DNA of 14,282 bases from assembly GCA_017391545.1 (NCBI GenBank), contig JAFOYD010000067.1, forward strand, positions 1-14,282, read 5' to 3'. Positions 8,301-14,282 of the stretch are shown in pieces. The stretch is from Lachnospiraceae bacterium (GTDB lineage Bacteria > Bacillota > Clostridia > Lachnospirales > Lachnospiraceae). How positions within the stretch are numbered: position 1 is the stretch's first letter; every line of letters starts with the position of its first letter. The notes under the pieces are model-generated. The model was not told the origin of the DNA and made no database searches. It saw only the letters and a program-made list of their open reading frames with translations. The translations under genes were made by a program, and so were the position numbers.

Positions 8301-8978
8301 TGTGTGGATAAAATCACCATCTATCCTTAAACTGATCTTGCTATATCCCCATCCGCTTTTTGTGATCACAAGGCTTCTGCTCGTACTGTCCTGTACATCT
8401 TCAAGGAAAAAGCGTTCGATATCAAAGCTATAGATAATAGGTGTTTTTTTATTGACCTCGATCAGAAATTCTTCGACATTCTGCTCATTCCCCTCACATC
8501 TTGACAATCCAATATAGGTCATCCATACGTTTTTATCGTTTTTGGGCAGTACAGACACAAAGTCTTTGGAATAAAAGAGCTTTACTGCCTCTTCCCAGTT
8601 CGTCTTTGCCAGATTTGTAAAATGAAACAGATTTTTGACATTTCCAAGAGAACATTGAAGCTGTAACTTCTGCACTTCGATATGATAAGGGATCGTGTAT
8701 TCGCCACAGTTACTGATGATCACAATCTCTCCTTTGATATTGCTGCCGGCCTCCGCAGTCGTCGCATCAAAGCAATATCCGATTTCGGTATCCTCCCCCT
8801 TAAATTCTGTTTCATACAGTCGTATCCTTGTATCAGAAGAATAAAGTTTCCCCTGCGCATATTGATTTTCAGCATGAATTGTAAAGCTGTCTTCCATGAC
8901 TTCCCCCGGCTTCACATTAAATTCGATCATATGACAGGAAATCTCAAGGCATCCCGACTGTCTCCTACTGTCCTCCAT
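5370..8978 (-). CDS. Large 1202-aa Ig-like/helical-repeat protein (DUF5717-like), unknown function
   Basis: This very large protein has no signal peptide or membrane segment and is presumably cytoplasmic. The N-terminal part contains two similar beta-sandwich-like units at about 12-104 and 181-278. Each ends in a matching strand pattern: GEIVIISNCGEYTIPYHIEV and GSIVFCDACNEYTVPVEIL. A short helical linker lies between them. From about 290 to 1000 the sequence is mostly helical with many aromatic and Leu positions, resembling an alpha-solenoid or degenerate TPR array. The C-terminal 150-200 residues include a predicted beta-rich part (YRTQPSGRVYIHYALDDNTL) and an acidic helical tail. From memory it matches the family called DUF5717, found next to DUF5716 in Lachnospiraceae. 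It is the first gene of the operon, and the ATG at 8978 has AAGGAAG upstream. The frame is intact. No catalytic motif is visible; a scaffold or client-binding role is inference only. Confidence 0.85.
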   Translation of the reverse strand: MEDSRRQSGCLEISCHMIEFNVKPGEVMEDSFTIHAENQYAQGKLYSSDTRIRLYETEFKGEDTEIGYCFDATTAEAGSNIKGEIVIISNCGEYTIPYHIEVQKLQLQCSLGNVKNLFHFTNLAKTNWEEAVKLFYSKDFVSVLPKNDKNVWMTYIGLSRCEGNEQNVEEFLIEVNKKTPIIYSFDIERFFLEDVQDSTSRSLVITKSGWGYSKISLRIDGDFIHTDRESLTNTDFENNVCNFTIYIDATKLHNGLNSGSIVFCDACNEYTVPVEILMDDEPEKRTDNRKQRQTLCNVAKDYVDLKFGNLTDAQWISSFEQEVNTLLEIDEDSILFNLYRTQLLIRKERCNEAKWYLDMLEHRLSENQEDILLDCYYLYLTTLLNCDEGYVRDVCNEIETAYANNPQEWRLGWFILQLNEGLQRNKEQRWQFMEEMFRNGCASPLLLCEAVLLLQSNPTMLLKLDEFEETVLWHGARHQMLKPELIEQLQYLAARKKEYSTLLFRTLCEVYIAYRSPQTVASICYVLILGDKKGVDYYAWYALGVECSVRVTGLYEYYMMSLELDKYGDIMGTIEIPKMVLMYFAYQSTLDYELNAFLYAYIIRNRDKYPDLEQSYRIAIERFVVDQIKAGHINENLAYLYTKVLAPQMISDETAYAYTPLLFMHRIYVDNPKVKNIVVIHEKLNGESSYPVVNSVCMMPVYGSEYKLFLQDENGNRFTKSIHYENKQLMEPKGQLEYVSGYMQGRLSFDIYLCEVDKNYVTITQDNVKRFKALVESSQVVESFKKEIRTKLLKFYYDSDMIGELDAFLEDIEAEEMEASERAEVIRYLISRGMFDKAYCWLRSYGVACVEPKAVARLISKRIVSKDFEYEEFLVNVSYYIYKNMKYDENILRYLMINYEGTALELRKLWKAATDLELDTKQIMERILRQIQYTGAMIPDRDSILINYAQCEEHDIELVNELLLDIAYEYFVYEAVICPEIFDMLYQKHMQGELTDSVCRLALLRYWAENRENDAEIPVEDVRLFVQEFLREDIYFPFYVKLADMVPELHYIKNSKFVEYRTQPSGRVYIHYALDDNTLTKADEDVNEKNNNCDRYEIEEMHEMYDGIYVSMFELFQGETLQYYITESDSENGELPQDYVTQSDTLYGKSGERVHSSDADDRFRILNDILLSISLQDEATAQQLMEEYLYQDFCARELFRVL

Positions 8979-9016
8979 TGTTCCACTTCCTTAAAACTCA
9001 TTGGTATTTAATATCT

Positions 9017-9045
9017 AGTATACATGAAATGTTGACATAAGTAAA
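9017..9045 (-). promoter_or_regulatory. Probable promoter of the four-gene Hsp70-like operon
   Basis: On the minus strand, TTTACT (9045-9040) and TATACT (9022-9017) are 17 bases apart, matching consensus at four and five of six positions. Transcription would start near 9010, leaving a leader of about 30 nt before the ATG at 8978. It lies downstream of the glucokinase terminator, as expected for a separate transcription unit. Confidence 0.6.
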
Positions 9046-9070
9046 ATATATCTTGCAAATTATTTCAAAC

Positions 9071-9108
9071 AAAAAGGAAATGAAATCCCAATCTGAAATC
9101 TCACTTCC
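9071..9108 (-). terminator. Intrinsic terminator of the ArsC-like/hydrolase/glucokinase operon
   Basis: On the minus strand GGAAGTGAGAT (9108-9098) pairs with ATTTCATTTCC (9086-9076) over 11 positions, two of them G-T wobbles, around an 11-nt loop. Five T's follow directly (9075-9071). It begins about 33 bases after the glucokinase stop codon. Confidence 0.8.
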
Positions 9109-9141
9109 CTGTAAAATACCTCTTTCTTCGTGTGAACACAC

Positions 9142-10101
9142 CTATATAATGATTAAATTAGCGGCTCCAATAAGTCCTGCATTATTTCCAAGACTTGCAC
9201 ATCTGACAGGAGGGACAAAACCTTTTTCACCACCAAAACATAATGCAGCCAGATATTCTTCCAAAGGTTCGGTCAGCTGATCACCCTGATTGCAGACCCC
9301 TCCTGATATCAATACCACATCAGGTCTGAAAATATTGACATAGTTTGCAATCGCCTCACCTAAGTACCGCTGATAGTTCTTTACGACTGCAAGCGCCACC
9401 TGATCGCCTTCCCAAGCCGCATCAAATGGAATCTTACCATTCATATTGTTCAGATCCCCTTTGCAAAGTTCATTCATAAGAGATTCTGCATTTTCCCCAG
9501 CTGCTCTCTTTGCGTCTCTGATCAGTGCACTTGCAGAAACATATGCCTCCACGCATCCACGTCTTCCGCACGTACATTGCTCACCGTCCGCGATCATGAC
9601 GGTATGTCCAAGCTCTGCACCGCCTGCATGACCGCCTTCAAAGATTTTTCCATCGATGATAATGCCTCCTCCGACACCGGTTCCCAGCGTGAGAAGAATC
9701 GCATTGTCGCAATCTCTGGCAGCACCAGCCTTTACCTCTCCAAGTGCTGCACAGTTCGCATCATTGGACACCCTGATATCGCACTGAAAATAATTGTGCA
9801 TTTCCTCGACAAGCGGGATATCATTCCAATTGAAATTATTCGAGTACCTGATGCCCCCGTTTGCTGCATCTACCAGTCCGGGGCTGCCGATTCCGACTCC
9901 TGCAAGCTCATCTGATGTGATTGACAGCTCCTCCATAAGCTTCTGCACAAGCCCTGCCATATCCCGAATAATCTCTGTGTAATCCCTTTCGACCCTGGTC
10001 GGTACCGATGCCTGCGCCAGTATGTTCTGATCGTCATCGATGATTCCTGCCTTAATATTTGTTCCACCCAAATCAATACCTGCCCTATACATTTTTGGCA
10101 T
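9142..10101 (-). CDS. glcK: ROK-family glucokinase
   Basis: It probably phosphorylates glucose to glucose-6-phosphate with ATP in the cytoplasm, feeding glycolysis. The 319 residues are the usual ROK kinase length. Motifs: DLGGTNIKAG near the N terminus (10-19) for ATP phosphate binding, VSNDANCAALGE with catalytic Asp114, TLGTGVGGG (138-146), and the ROK zinc motif with His166 and Cys176, Cys178 and Cys183 (CTCGRRGC), followed by Glu185. LISGGVCNQG and GNNAGLIGAA sit near the C terminus. The ATG at 10101 has AGGAGG eight bases upstream; Met4 is too far from it to be preferred. It is 22 bp after the hydrolase gene, with a terminator just downstream. A preference for another hexose or N-acetylmannosamine cannot be excluded, though the overall pattern fits Gram-positive glucokinases best. 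Confidence 0.92.
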   Translation of the reverse strand: MPKMYRAGIDLGGTNIKAGIIDDDQNILAQASVPTRVERDYTEIIRDMAGLVQKLMEELSITSDELAGVGIGSPGLVDAANGGIRYSNNFNWNDIPLVEEMHNYFQCDIRVSNDANCAALGEVKAGAARDCDNAILLTLGTGVGGGIIIDGKIFEGGHAGGAELGHTVMIADGEQCTCGRRGCVEAYVSASALIRDAKRAAGENAESLMNELCKGDLNNMNGKIPFDAAWEGDQVALAVVKNYQRYLGEAIANYVNIFRPDVVLISGGVCNQGDQLTEPLEEYLAALCFGGEKGFVPPVRCASLGNNAGLIGAANLIII

Positions 10102-10123
10102 TCGTTCAACCTCCTATCCTGTT

Positions 10124-11017
10124 CTATTTCAGAAATTTTTTGAAGAAATCGCATTCATCCTTGTTGCACTGTGCTGCCGCTTGCAATCTGACATTACAGT
10201 GGAATACATGCCCAAGTTCATGTTCCCTGTCACCATAAAAGTGAAACTCATGTGGAATCTTATTTGAAATCAGTCCCTCCTCAAGATAAGCAGCCTGCCC
10301 GATCAGGAAATCTCCGGTGCATGTCATAAAAAAGACAGGTGGATACTGCTCCGTAATATGATCCACTACATTAATCATTTCCATTTCCTCAACCGTTCCT
10401 CCATCAGGAAGGTAATCTTCAATAAGCTTCTCCGTGGAAGTCGGATTCTGTAAATCTTCTCCTACACCAATTACATACACTCCGCAATTCAATGCAATCG
10501 CCTTTAGGGCAAATTTCTCTGGCACCCTAAAATCATACTTTGAAGCATATGCAGGATTGGTGCAGATAGCAGCATAAAGTCCCAACTGATGCGCTCCCGC
10601 AGAATCCCCGACTCCAAAAATATTTTCCACATCAAATCCATATTCTTCTGCGTGATCGATGACCCAGCGAAAGACCATATTCGCATCCTCAATGGAAGCA
10701 GGGAATTTAAATTCCGGTGCGAGCCTGTAGGTATAATTCACAACAGCAAAGCCATGCTGCGCAAGGCTCATGCAGTAAAACTGATATACCTCTTTATTCC
10801 CATACACCCAGCCTCCACCATGAATACTGACAATCACGGGAAGCCTTTTACCAGATGCCTCTCTGGGCCGATAGACATCGAGGATTTGCCATTTTGGATC
10901 ATCTCCATAGACAATATCATCAAACCGTTCTACATCATGTGGTGTTGTAAGTCCTGCATCTCGTTTGGTATCACTCTCACCAAATGTTCTTCTGACAAAA
11001 TCACTAATCTCGGACAT
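10124..11017 (-). CDS. Alpha/beta hydrolase, HSL-type esterase/lipase
   Basis: This 297-residue cytoplasmic protein lacks a signal peptide. HGGGW at 66-70 is the oxyanion-hole motif of the hormone-sensitive-lipase group. GDSAG at 137-141 holds the nucleophile Ser139. Asp236 (TCTGDFLIG) and His270 (ELGHVF) are in the right order to complete the triad. RLAPE at 98-102 is also typical of the group. It likely hydrolyses short-chain esters or removes acyl groups from small molecules or sugars; the natural substrate cannot be told from sequence. AAGGAGAG precedes the ATG. It sits 33 bp after the ArsC-like gene and 22 bp before glucokinase. The neighbouring sugar kinase makes a sugar-ester deacetylase role possible, but that is inference. 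Confidence 0.88.
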   Translation of the reverse strand: MSEISDFVRRTFGESDTKRDAGLTTPHDVERFDDIVYGDDPKWQILDVYRPREASGKRLPVIVSIHGGGWVYGNKEVYQFYCMSLAQHGFAVVNYTYRLAPEFKFPASIEDANMVFRWVIDHAEEYGFDVENIFGVGDSAGAHQLGLYAAICTNPAYASKYDFRVPEKFALKAIALNCGVYVIGVGEDLQNPTSTEKLIEDYLPDGGTVEEMEMINVVDHITEQYPPVFFMTCTGDFLIGQAAYLEEGLISNKIPHEFHFYGDREHELGHVFHCNVRLQAAAQCNKDECDFFKKFLK

Positions 11018-11050
11018 ATATTCTCTCCTTTCATGCTTCGCGGTCAGATT

Positions 11051-11398
11051 CTACAGTTTTTCTTTCCACTCTGCTTCCTTAAATCCTGTAAGCACCAAAT
11101 CTCCATCTACAATCAGTGGGCGCTTCACAAGCATTCCATTTGTAGCAAGCAGCTTTAGCTGTTCCTCTTCACTCATGGTTCCCAGTTTGTCTTTCAGCTG
11201 CATATCCTTATAGAGCATGCCACTGGTATTAAAAAACTTCTTAAGTGGCAATCCACTCTTCCCGTACCATTCCTTTAATTCCTCATAAGAAGGATTTTCC
11301 TCCACAATATGACGATCTGTGTATTCTATATTGTGCCCATCCAGCCATTTTTTCGCTTTCTGGCAGGTGGAACATTTAGGGTATTCTAAAAATAACAT
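11051..11398 (-). CDS. ArsC/Spx-family thioredoxin-fold protein
   Basis: A 115-residue protein of the ArsC/Spx/YffB group. It has a CSTC motif at residues 9-12 (YPKCSTCQKAKKWL), the family's central helices, and LVKRPLIVDG near residues 91-99 containing the conserved Arg93 before a cis-Pro-like position. Proteins like this are usually annotated as arsenate reductase, but no arsenic resistance genes are nearby and many relatives have other or unknown redox roles. The two cysteines could form a redox disulfide, and an Spx-like regulatory role is an alternative. AAGGAGAA precedes the ATG. It is the first gene of the three-gene operon, with an extended -10 promoter about 40 nt upstream. Confidence 0.88.
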   Translation of the reverse strand: MLFLEYPKCSTCQKAKKWLDGHNIEYTDRHIVEENPSYEELKEWYGKSGLPLKKFFNTSGMLYKDMQLKDKLGTMSEEEQLKLLATNGMLVKRPLIVDGDLVLTGFKEAEWKEKL

Positions 11399-11444
11399 TA
11401 TCAGTTCTCCTTATCATTCAAAAACATTTTTATCGATATTTATT

Positions 11445-11453
11445 ATTATAACA
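11445..11453 (-). promoter_or_regulatory. Extended -10 promoter for the ArsC-like/hydrolase/glucokinase operon
   Basis: The minus strand reads TGTTATAAT, a perfect -10 with the TGN extension. No good -35 is seen at the usual distance, as is common for extended -10 promoters. Transcription would start near 11438, about 40 nt before the ATG at 11398. Confidence 0.6.
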
Positions 11454-11501
11454 TTTTCTAACTATAAAGCATACAGCAAATTAATTTTTTGACAATTTTA
11501 A

Positions 11502-11518
11502 AGTAACAGTTCGTTACT
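11502..11518. promoter_or_regulatory. 17-bp dyad, possible operator
   Basis: AGTAAC, five bases, GTTACT: a perfect six-base inverted repeat about 50 bp upstream of the extended -10 box of the ArsC-like operon. The size and symmetry fit a site for a dimeric repressor or activator. No regulator gene is present in the window. Confidence 0.4.
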
Positions 11519-11519
11519 G

Positions 11520-11652
11520 TTCAGCCTTCACGTATTGATAAACGGACGAAAACGGCTGATAACATTTCTCGGACTGCCATGGATTCCGAATAGGAATTCA
11601 GTCTATGGAATGTTATCAGCCGTTTTCTGCGTATTTCAATGCTAAGGCTGAA
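11520..11652. repeat. 133-bp long near-palindrome (MITE-like element or long hairpin)
   Basis: There is a perfect 9-bp outer inverted repeat (TTCAGCCTT, 11520-11528, with 11644-11652) and a perfect 19-bp inner inverted repeat (GAAAACGGCTGATAACATT, 11548-11566, with 11609-11627). The stretches between these are also complementary at about 10 of 13 positions. The 42-nt centre holds its own small hairpin (GGATTCC 11581-11587 with GGAATTC 11593-11599). GTTAC occurs on both sides (11513-11517 and 11655-11659), two bases outside the repeat, which may be a target duplication. No coding potential is seen. In the 315-bp gap 11399-11713 it could also stop transcription from the flavoprotein gene, though only four T's follow the inner stem on either strand. 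Confidence 0.75.
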
Positions 11653-11713
11653 ATGTTACCCCTTAAAAACATCGTTTTAAGGGAACGATATCAATTATTG
11701 TCGGGCAGACATC

Positions 11714-12265
11714 TTACTTAAGTGCAAGACCATCCTGAAATGCATTACCGACCTTCTTGCCAAGTCCGATATAAGCATGATTGACAGGATCATATGTAAT
11801 TGGCTTAAGCTTTGCAGGATCAATCTGCCCATCTGTTAAAATGCTTTCATCAGCATTCACATTCACAATCTCACCGATGAGTATTCCATCCTCAAAGCTC
11901 TTAACCTTGCATTCGAGTGCCATAGGAAGTTCATCGATCAGCGGTGCATTTACATACTCACTTTTCGTCGCATGAAAGCCTGCTTTTGTAAACTTATCAG
12001 GAACCTTACTTGCTGATTCCACGCCTACATAATCACATGGAACAACTGTCTCCTCTGTTGCAAAACTAACCGTAAATGCTCCTGTCTTTGCAAAATTCTC
12101 CGTCGTCTTATGTTCTGACATACTGATCGATATCTCATTCGCATCGGTAATACAACCCCACGCTGCATTCATGGCATTCGGAACACCATTCTCATCATAA
12201 GTTCCGACAATCAGTACCGGCATTGGATACACAAACGGTTTCGCTCCAAAATTTACTCTGCTCAT
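11714..12265 (-). CDS. Flavin reductase-like, FMN-binding split-barrel protein
   Basis: A 183-residue protein of the flavin reductase/flavoredoxin group. The N terminus (KPFVYPMPVLIVGTYDENGVPN, NAMNAAWGCITDAN) and the SISMSEHKTTENFAKTGAFTVSF segment are typical of the FMN-binding split barrel in anaerobes. Members bind FMN and pass electrons between NAD(P)H or ferredoxin systems and acceptors; the partner here is unknown. It is cytoplasmic, with no signal peptide. AAAGGAGA lies about nine bases before the ATG. It stands alone: the terminator of the AAA+ gene lies just upstream, and a 315-bp gap with a long palindrome lies downstream. No clear promoter is visible in the roughly 40 bases between that terminator and the start, so it may overlap the terminator hairpin. 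Confidence 0.88.
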   Translation of the reverse strand: MSRVNFGAKPFVYPMPVLIVGTYDENGVPNAMNAAWGCITDANEISISMSEHKTTENFAKTGAFTVSFATEETVVPCDYVGVESASKVPDKFTKAGFHATKSEYVNAPLIDELPMALECKVKSFEDGILIGEIVNVNADESILTDGQIDPAKLKPITYDPVNHAYIGLGKKVGNAFQDGLALK

Positions 12266-12305
12266 AATCTTTAATCTCCTTTAAACCACTTTTGATGTTA
12301 TTATC

Positions 12306-12351
12306 AAAAAAACAGGGCGCTTCATGTTTTTACAAACAAAATGCGTCCTGT
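12306..12351 (-). terminator. Intrinsic terminator after the AAA+ gene
   Basis: On the minus strand ACAGGACGC (12351-12343) pairs with GCGCCCTGT (12320-12312), eight of nine positions, around a 22-nt loop. A run of seven T's (12312-12306) follows. It starts about 20 bases after the AAA+ stop codon. Confidence 0.8.
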
Positions 12352-12370
12352 TTTCTTCAAGTACAAACTC

Positions 12371-13858
12371 CTATATATCTAATAACTGTTTTACCTTGTC
12401 AGCATCGAACACAACCTGTTTCACATGATCAATTTCAATCTGATAAAGTGCGTTTGCCGCAAGATGCTCAGCCGCCTGTTCCAAATCGCGGATTCCTGAA
12501 GTATCTCTGTATTGCTCGATCAGTTCGTCCAAGCCATCCTCTGTCAGCACAATCTCACCCTGTTCGAGGCCAATTCGTTTTAATACTTTCGGCAATGCAA
12601 ATTTTGAAAAAATGATCTTTTTTTCTTCCTGCGTATAATCCGGAATATCGATTACTGCAAATCGCGACATCAAAGGTGCACTGATATCTTCCTTGTTATT
12701 CGCTGTTGCAATCGGATAAACCCCACTCGTCGGTATCATACATTCCATATAATTGTCCGTAAATCCAAGGTTATCCAATAAAGTCAAGAGTACATCAGCC
12801 GGGTTGCCATTTCCATTTCCGGAGGATGCCTTGTCAAGCTCATTGATAATGAAAACAAGATTCGATTCCCCTGCCATAGAAAAAGCTTCCATAATGATTC
12901 CCGGCTTTGCGTTTCCATAAATACGGGAACTGCCTGTCAGCTGTTCCGGATCATTGATCGAGCTCATATCAAGCGTTGTCCAGGGAAGCTTCAAAATTTT
13001 AGCTACAGCATAGGCAATCTGAGACTTTCCGGTTCCTGCGGGACCGACAAGGAGCAGTCCGTAAGCCGGAAGTGTATGCGTGCGGTTGATCTGAATGATC
13101 GTCTCCATGATACGCTGTTTCACGCGTTCCATACCATATAATTCTTCGTCCAGGATTTTGCGCGCCTCGACCGGATCGATTGCTTCAAAATAATTATTTT
13201 TCCACTGGATATTTGTCATAATGGATAGTGCTCTCTGCGCATGACGACGTTCCTCCGCAGATACCTCACCGGAACGGGCAACCACAAGATTTCTTCTCGC
13301 CCAGAGTCTGATATTATCCGGAATCGTTCTTCCTGCACATTTCAGGAAATCTGAGATGCTCTGGATACTGGTAAGCTTCATGCTGTCGCCACTCTCGTCC
13401 AACTCTTCCTCATCGTCTTCCTGTTCCGGTGCACTGCTCGCCAAAAGCCTTTCCATCACAAACTGTAGAAATCCATCCGACGCAGAGAGCTTTGTTCCTC
13501 CATGGAAGGCATATTCCCTGATTTTATATACAGCGTAACCGTCTGCCCGGTTTTCTCCTGATAAAAGAATCTTGATGCGATTCTCACCAAGCCACTTGAT
13601 CAGATTCACAAACCGTGCGTCAATCCTTAGGATATTGGTTCTAAAGGACTCCTCTGCCTCTTTAAATTCAAAGGCTGTCCACTGGCTTTGATTGCAGAAT
13701 ATGCCTGTGGAGTGATGGCGCCACTGTTTCTCCTTATTATCCAGTACTAATATTGGATCGTCTGCTGTCTTTTCCTTACTGTCAGACGAAAAGGTCGTGT
13801 ATGTACACACGAATGTATCTTTCTTGTCAGAAGTATTACTGAAATCAAAAACTGGCAT
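12371..13858 (-). CDS. Lon-type AAA+ ATPase without a protease domain, Walker B Asp replaced by Asn
   Basis: This 495-residue cytoplasmic protein has an unassigned N-terminal half (about 1-235) containing a short acidic stretch (EQEDDEEELDESGD, 145-158). A AAA+ module closely patterned on the Lon ATPase domain follows: LDEELYGMERVKQRI (236-250), Walker A GPAGTGKS (272-279), Walker B LVFIINELDKAS (334-345), sensor 1 TANN (385-388), Arg finger LMSRF (R399) and sensor 2 SGIRDLEQ (R457). In Lon the Walker B reads hhhhDEIDK. Here the Asp is Asn339 (codon AAT), while Glu340 is kept. The protein ends after the lid domain, so the Ser-Lys protease domain is absent, as is a recognisable Lon substrate-recognition domain. 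It probably remodels a protein partner; the weakened Mg site makes slow or absent hydrolysis possible. It is 19 bp after the ACT gene, with GAGGAG before the ATG, and a terminator follows. Confidence 0.88.
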   Translation of the reverse strand: MPVFDFSNTSDKKDTFVCTYTTFSSDSKEKTADDPILVLDNKEKQWRHHSTGIFCNQSQWTAFEFKEAEESFRTNILRIDARFVNLIKWLGENRIKILLSGENRADGYAVYKIREYAFHGGTKLSASDGFLQFVMERLLASSAPEQEDDEEELDESGDSMKLTSIQSISDFLKCAGRTIPDNIRLWARRNLVVARSGEVSAEERRHAQRALSIMTNIQWKNNYFEAIDPVEARKILDEELYGMERVKQRIMETIIQINRTHTLPAYGLLLVGPAGTGKSQIAYAVAKILKLPWTTLDMSSINDPEQLTGSSRIYGNAKPGIIMEAFSMAGESNLVFIINELDKASSGNGNGNPADVLLTLLDNLGFTDNYMECMIPTSGVYPIATANNKEDISAPLMSRFAVIDIPDYTQEEKKIIFSKFALPKVLKRIGLEQGEIVLTEDGLDELIEQYRDTSGIRDLEQAAEHLAANALYQIEIDHVKQVVFDADKVKQLLDI

Positions 13859-13877
13859 AATCCTGTCTCCTCAAATT

Positions 13878-14282
13878 TTATAAGCGGTTAATTTCATCTT
13901 CCCCGGCTATATGAATATGATTATCTTTTAATACCTTCTTTGCCCTGTCCATCTCTTCTACACGAATAATCATGTAAGCAAGATTCTCCTTTTTCGCAAA
14001 GAATGCATAACCATAGTCAAGTCCAATGCCTTCCTTTGCTAATACATCCACAATTTTAGCAATGCTTCCCGGCTTATCATCACCCGCTACTGCAAGAACA
14101 TCTGTAATAGAATATACATGCCCGTTCTCGCGCAATGCATTTCCTGCTTTAAATGTATCATCTACGATCAATCGAAGAATTCCAAAATCAGATCCATCAG
14201 CAATAGAAAGTGCCCGGATATTTACCCCTGCTGTTGCAAGCACATTTGTTATTGTGGCTAACCCGCCAATCTTATTTTCAAT
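13878..14282 (-). CDS. Tandem ACT-domain protein, C-terminal 134 residues; start lies beyond the window
   Basis: The frame is open to the right edge, so only the first few residues (probably about nine, judging from the usual length near 143) are missing. It consists of two ACT domains: one at about visible residues 1-65 (IENKIGGLATITNVLATAGVNIRAL) and a second at about 70-134 (DDKPGSIAKIVDVLAKEGIGLDYGYAFF). The GLATIT and KPGSIA positions are where ACT domains usually bind a small ligand such as an amino acid. There is no catalytic domain, so it is probably a free-standing sensor or regulatory subunit. From knowledge of related genomes, such proteins often lie next to phenylacetate-CoA ligase genes; that neighbour would be off the window. 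The AAA+ gene follows after 19 bp and is likely co-transcribed. Confidence 0.85.
   Translation of the reverse strand: MENKIGGLATITNVLATAGVNIRALSIADGSDFGILRLIVDDTFKAGNALRENGHVYSITDVLAVAGDDKPGSIAKIVDVLAKEGIGLDYGYAFFAKKENLAYMIIRVEEMDRAKKVLKDNHIHIAGEDEINRL

Noticed and set aside
9130..9141. GTGTGAACACAC dyad next to the glucokinase stop codon
   Set aside because: It is too short and lacks a T tract. The real terminator is the 11-bp stem with five T's at 9071-9108. An operator here, just after a stop codon, has no support.
11051..11398. Naming the CSTC protein as a true arsenate reductase (arsC)
   Set aside because: There are no ars neighbours, and the family includes many proteins with other redox roles, so no gene symbol is given.
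11660..11683. Hairpin CCCTTAAAA/TTTTAAGGG considered as the terminator of the flavoprotein gene
   Set aside because: The nine-bp stem is perfect but AT-rich and no T run follows on either strand. It may help slow transcription but is not a canonical terminator.
12300..12305. GATAAT as the -10 box of the flavoprotein gene
   Set aside because: It follows the terminator T run directly, and no -35-like hexamer occurs 15-19 bases upstream, so the call is too weak to list.

Overview
The window looks like chromosomal DNA of a low-GC Gram-positive anaerobe of the Clostridia, most likely Lachnospiraceae. This rests on strong AGGAGG-type ribosome binding sites, AT-rich intergenic regions with short intrinsic terminators, clostridial versions of housekeeping proteins, and DUF5716/DUF5717-like proteins, which from memory are concentrated in that family. 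All genes lie on the minus strand, so the window is best read from its right end to its left end. I see no rRNA, tRNA, CRISPR array, transposase or phage gene.

Right end (14282 to 12306): the tail of a gene for a tandem ACT-domain protein is followed 19 bp later by a Lon-type AAA+ ATPase that has no protease domain and carries Asn in place of the Walker B Asp. A good intrinsic terminator closes this unit. Next is a single gene for a flavin reductase-like split-barrel protein (12265-11714). The 315-bp gap after it holds a 133-bp near-palindrome, a 17-bp dyad and an extended -10 promoter.

Middle (11453 to 9071): a probable three-gene operon encodes an ArsC/Spx-family thioredoxin-fold protein, an HSL-type alpha/beta hydrolase and a ROK-family glucokinase. 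It ends at a clear intrinsic terminator.

Centre-left (9045 to 1873): the most interesting part is a four-gene operon with its own promoter. It encodes a 1202-aa protein with two N-terminal Ig-like repeats and a long helical region (DUF5717-like), a degenerate Hsp70-like protein (DUF5716-like), a TPR protein, and a coiled-coil protein with a two-helix membrane hairpin. Together they look like a chaperone- or scaffold-like machine attached to the inner face of the membrane. Its function is unknown to me.

Left end (1880 to 1): a purine biosynthesis operon begins with purC and continues into purF, which runs off the window. Its promoter overlaps the stop codon of the preceding operon. A 55-bp two-part inverted repeat covers the predicted transcription start and leader, and may be an operator or an attenuator hairpin.
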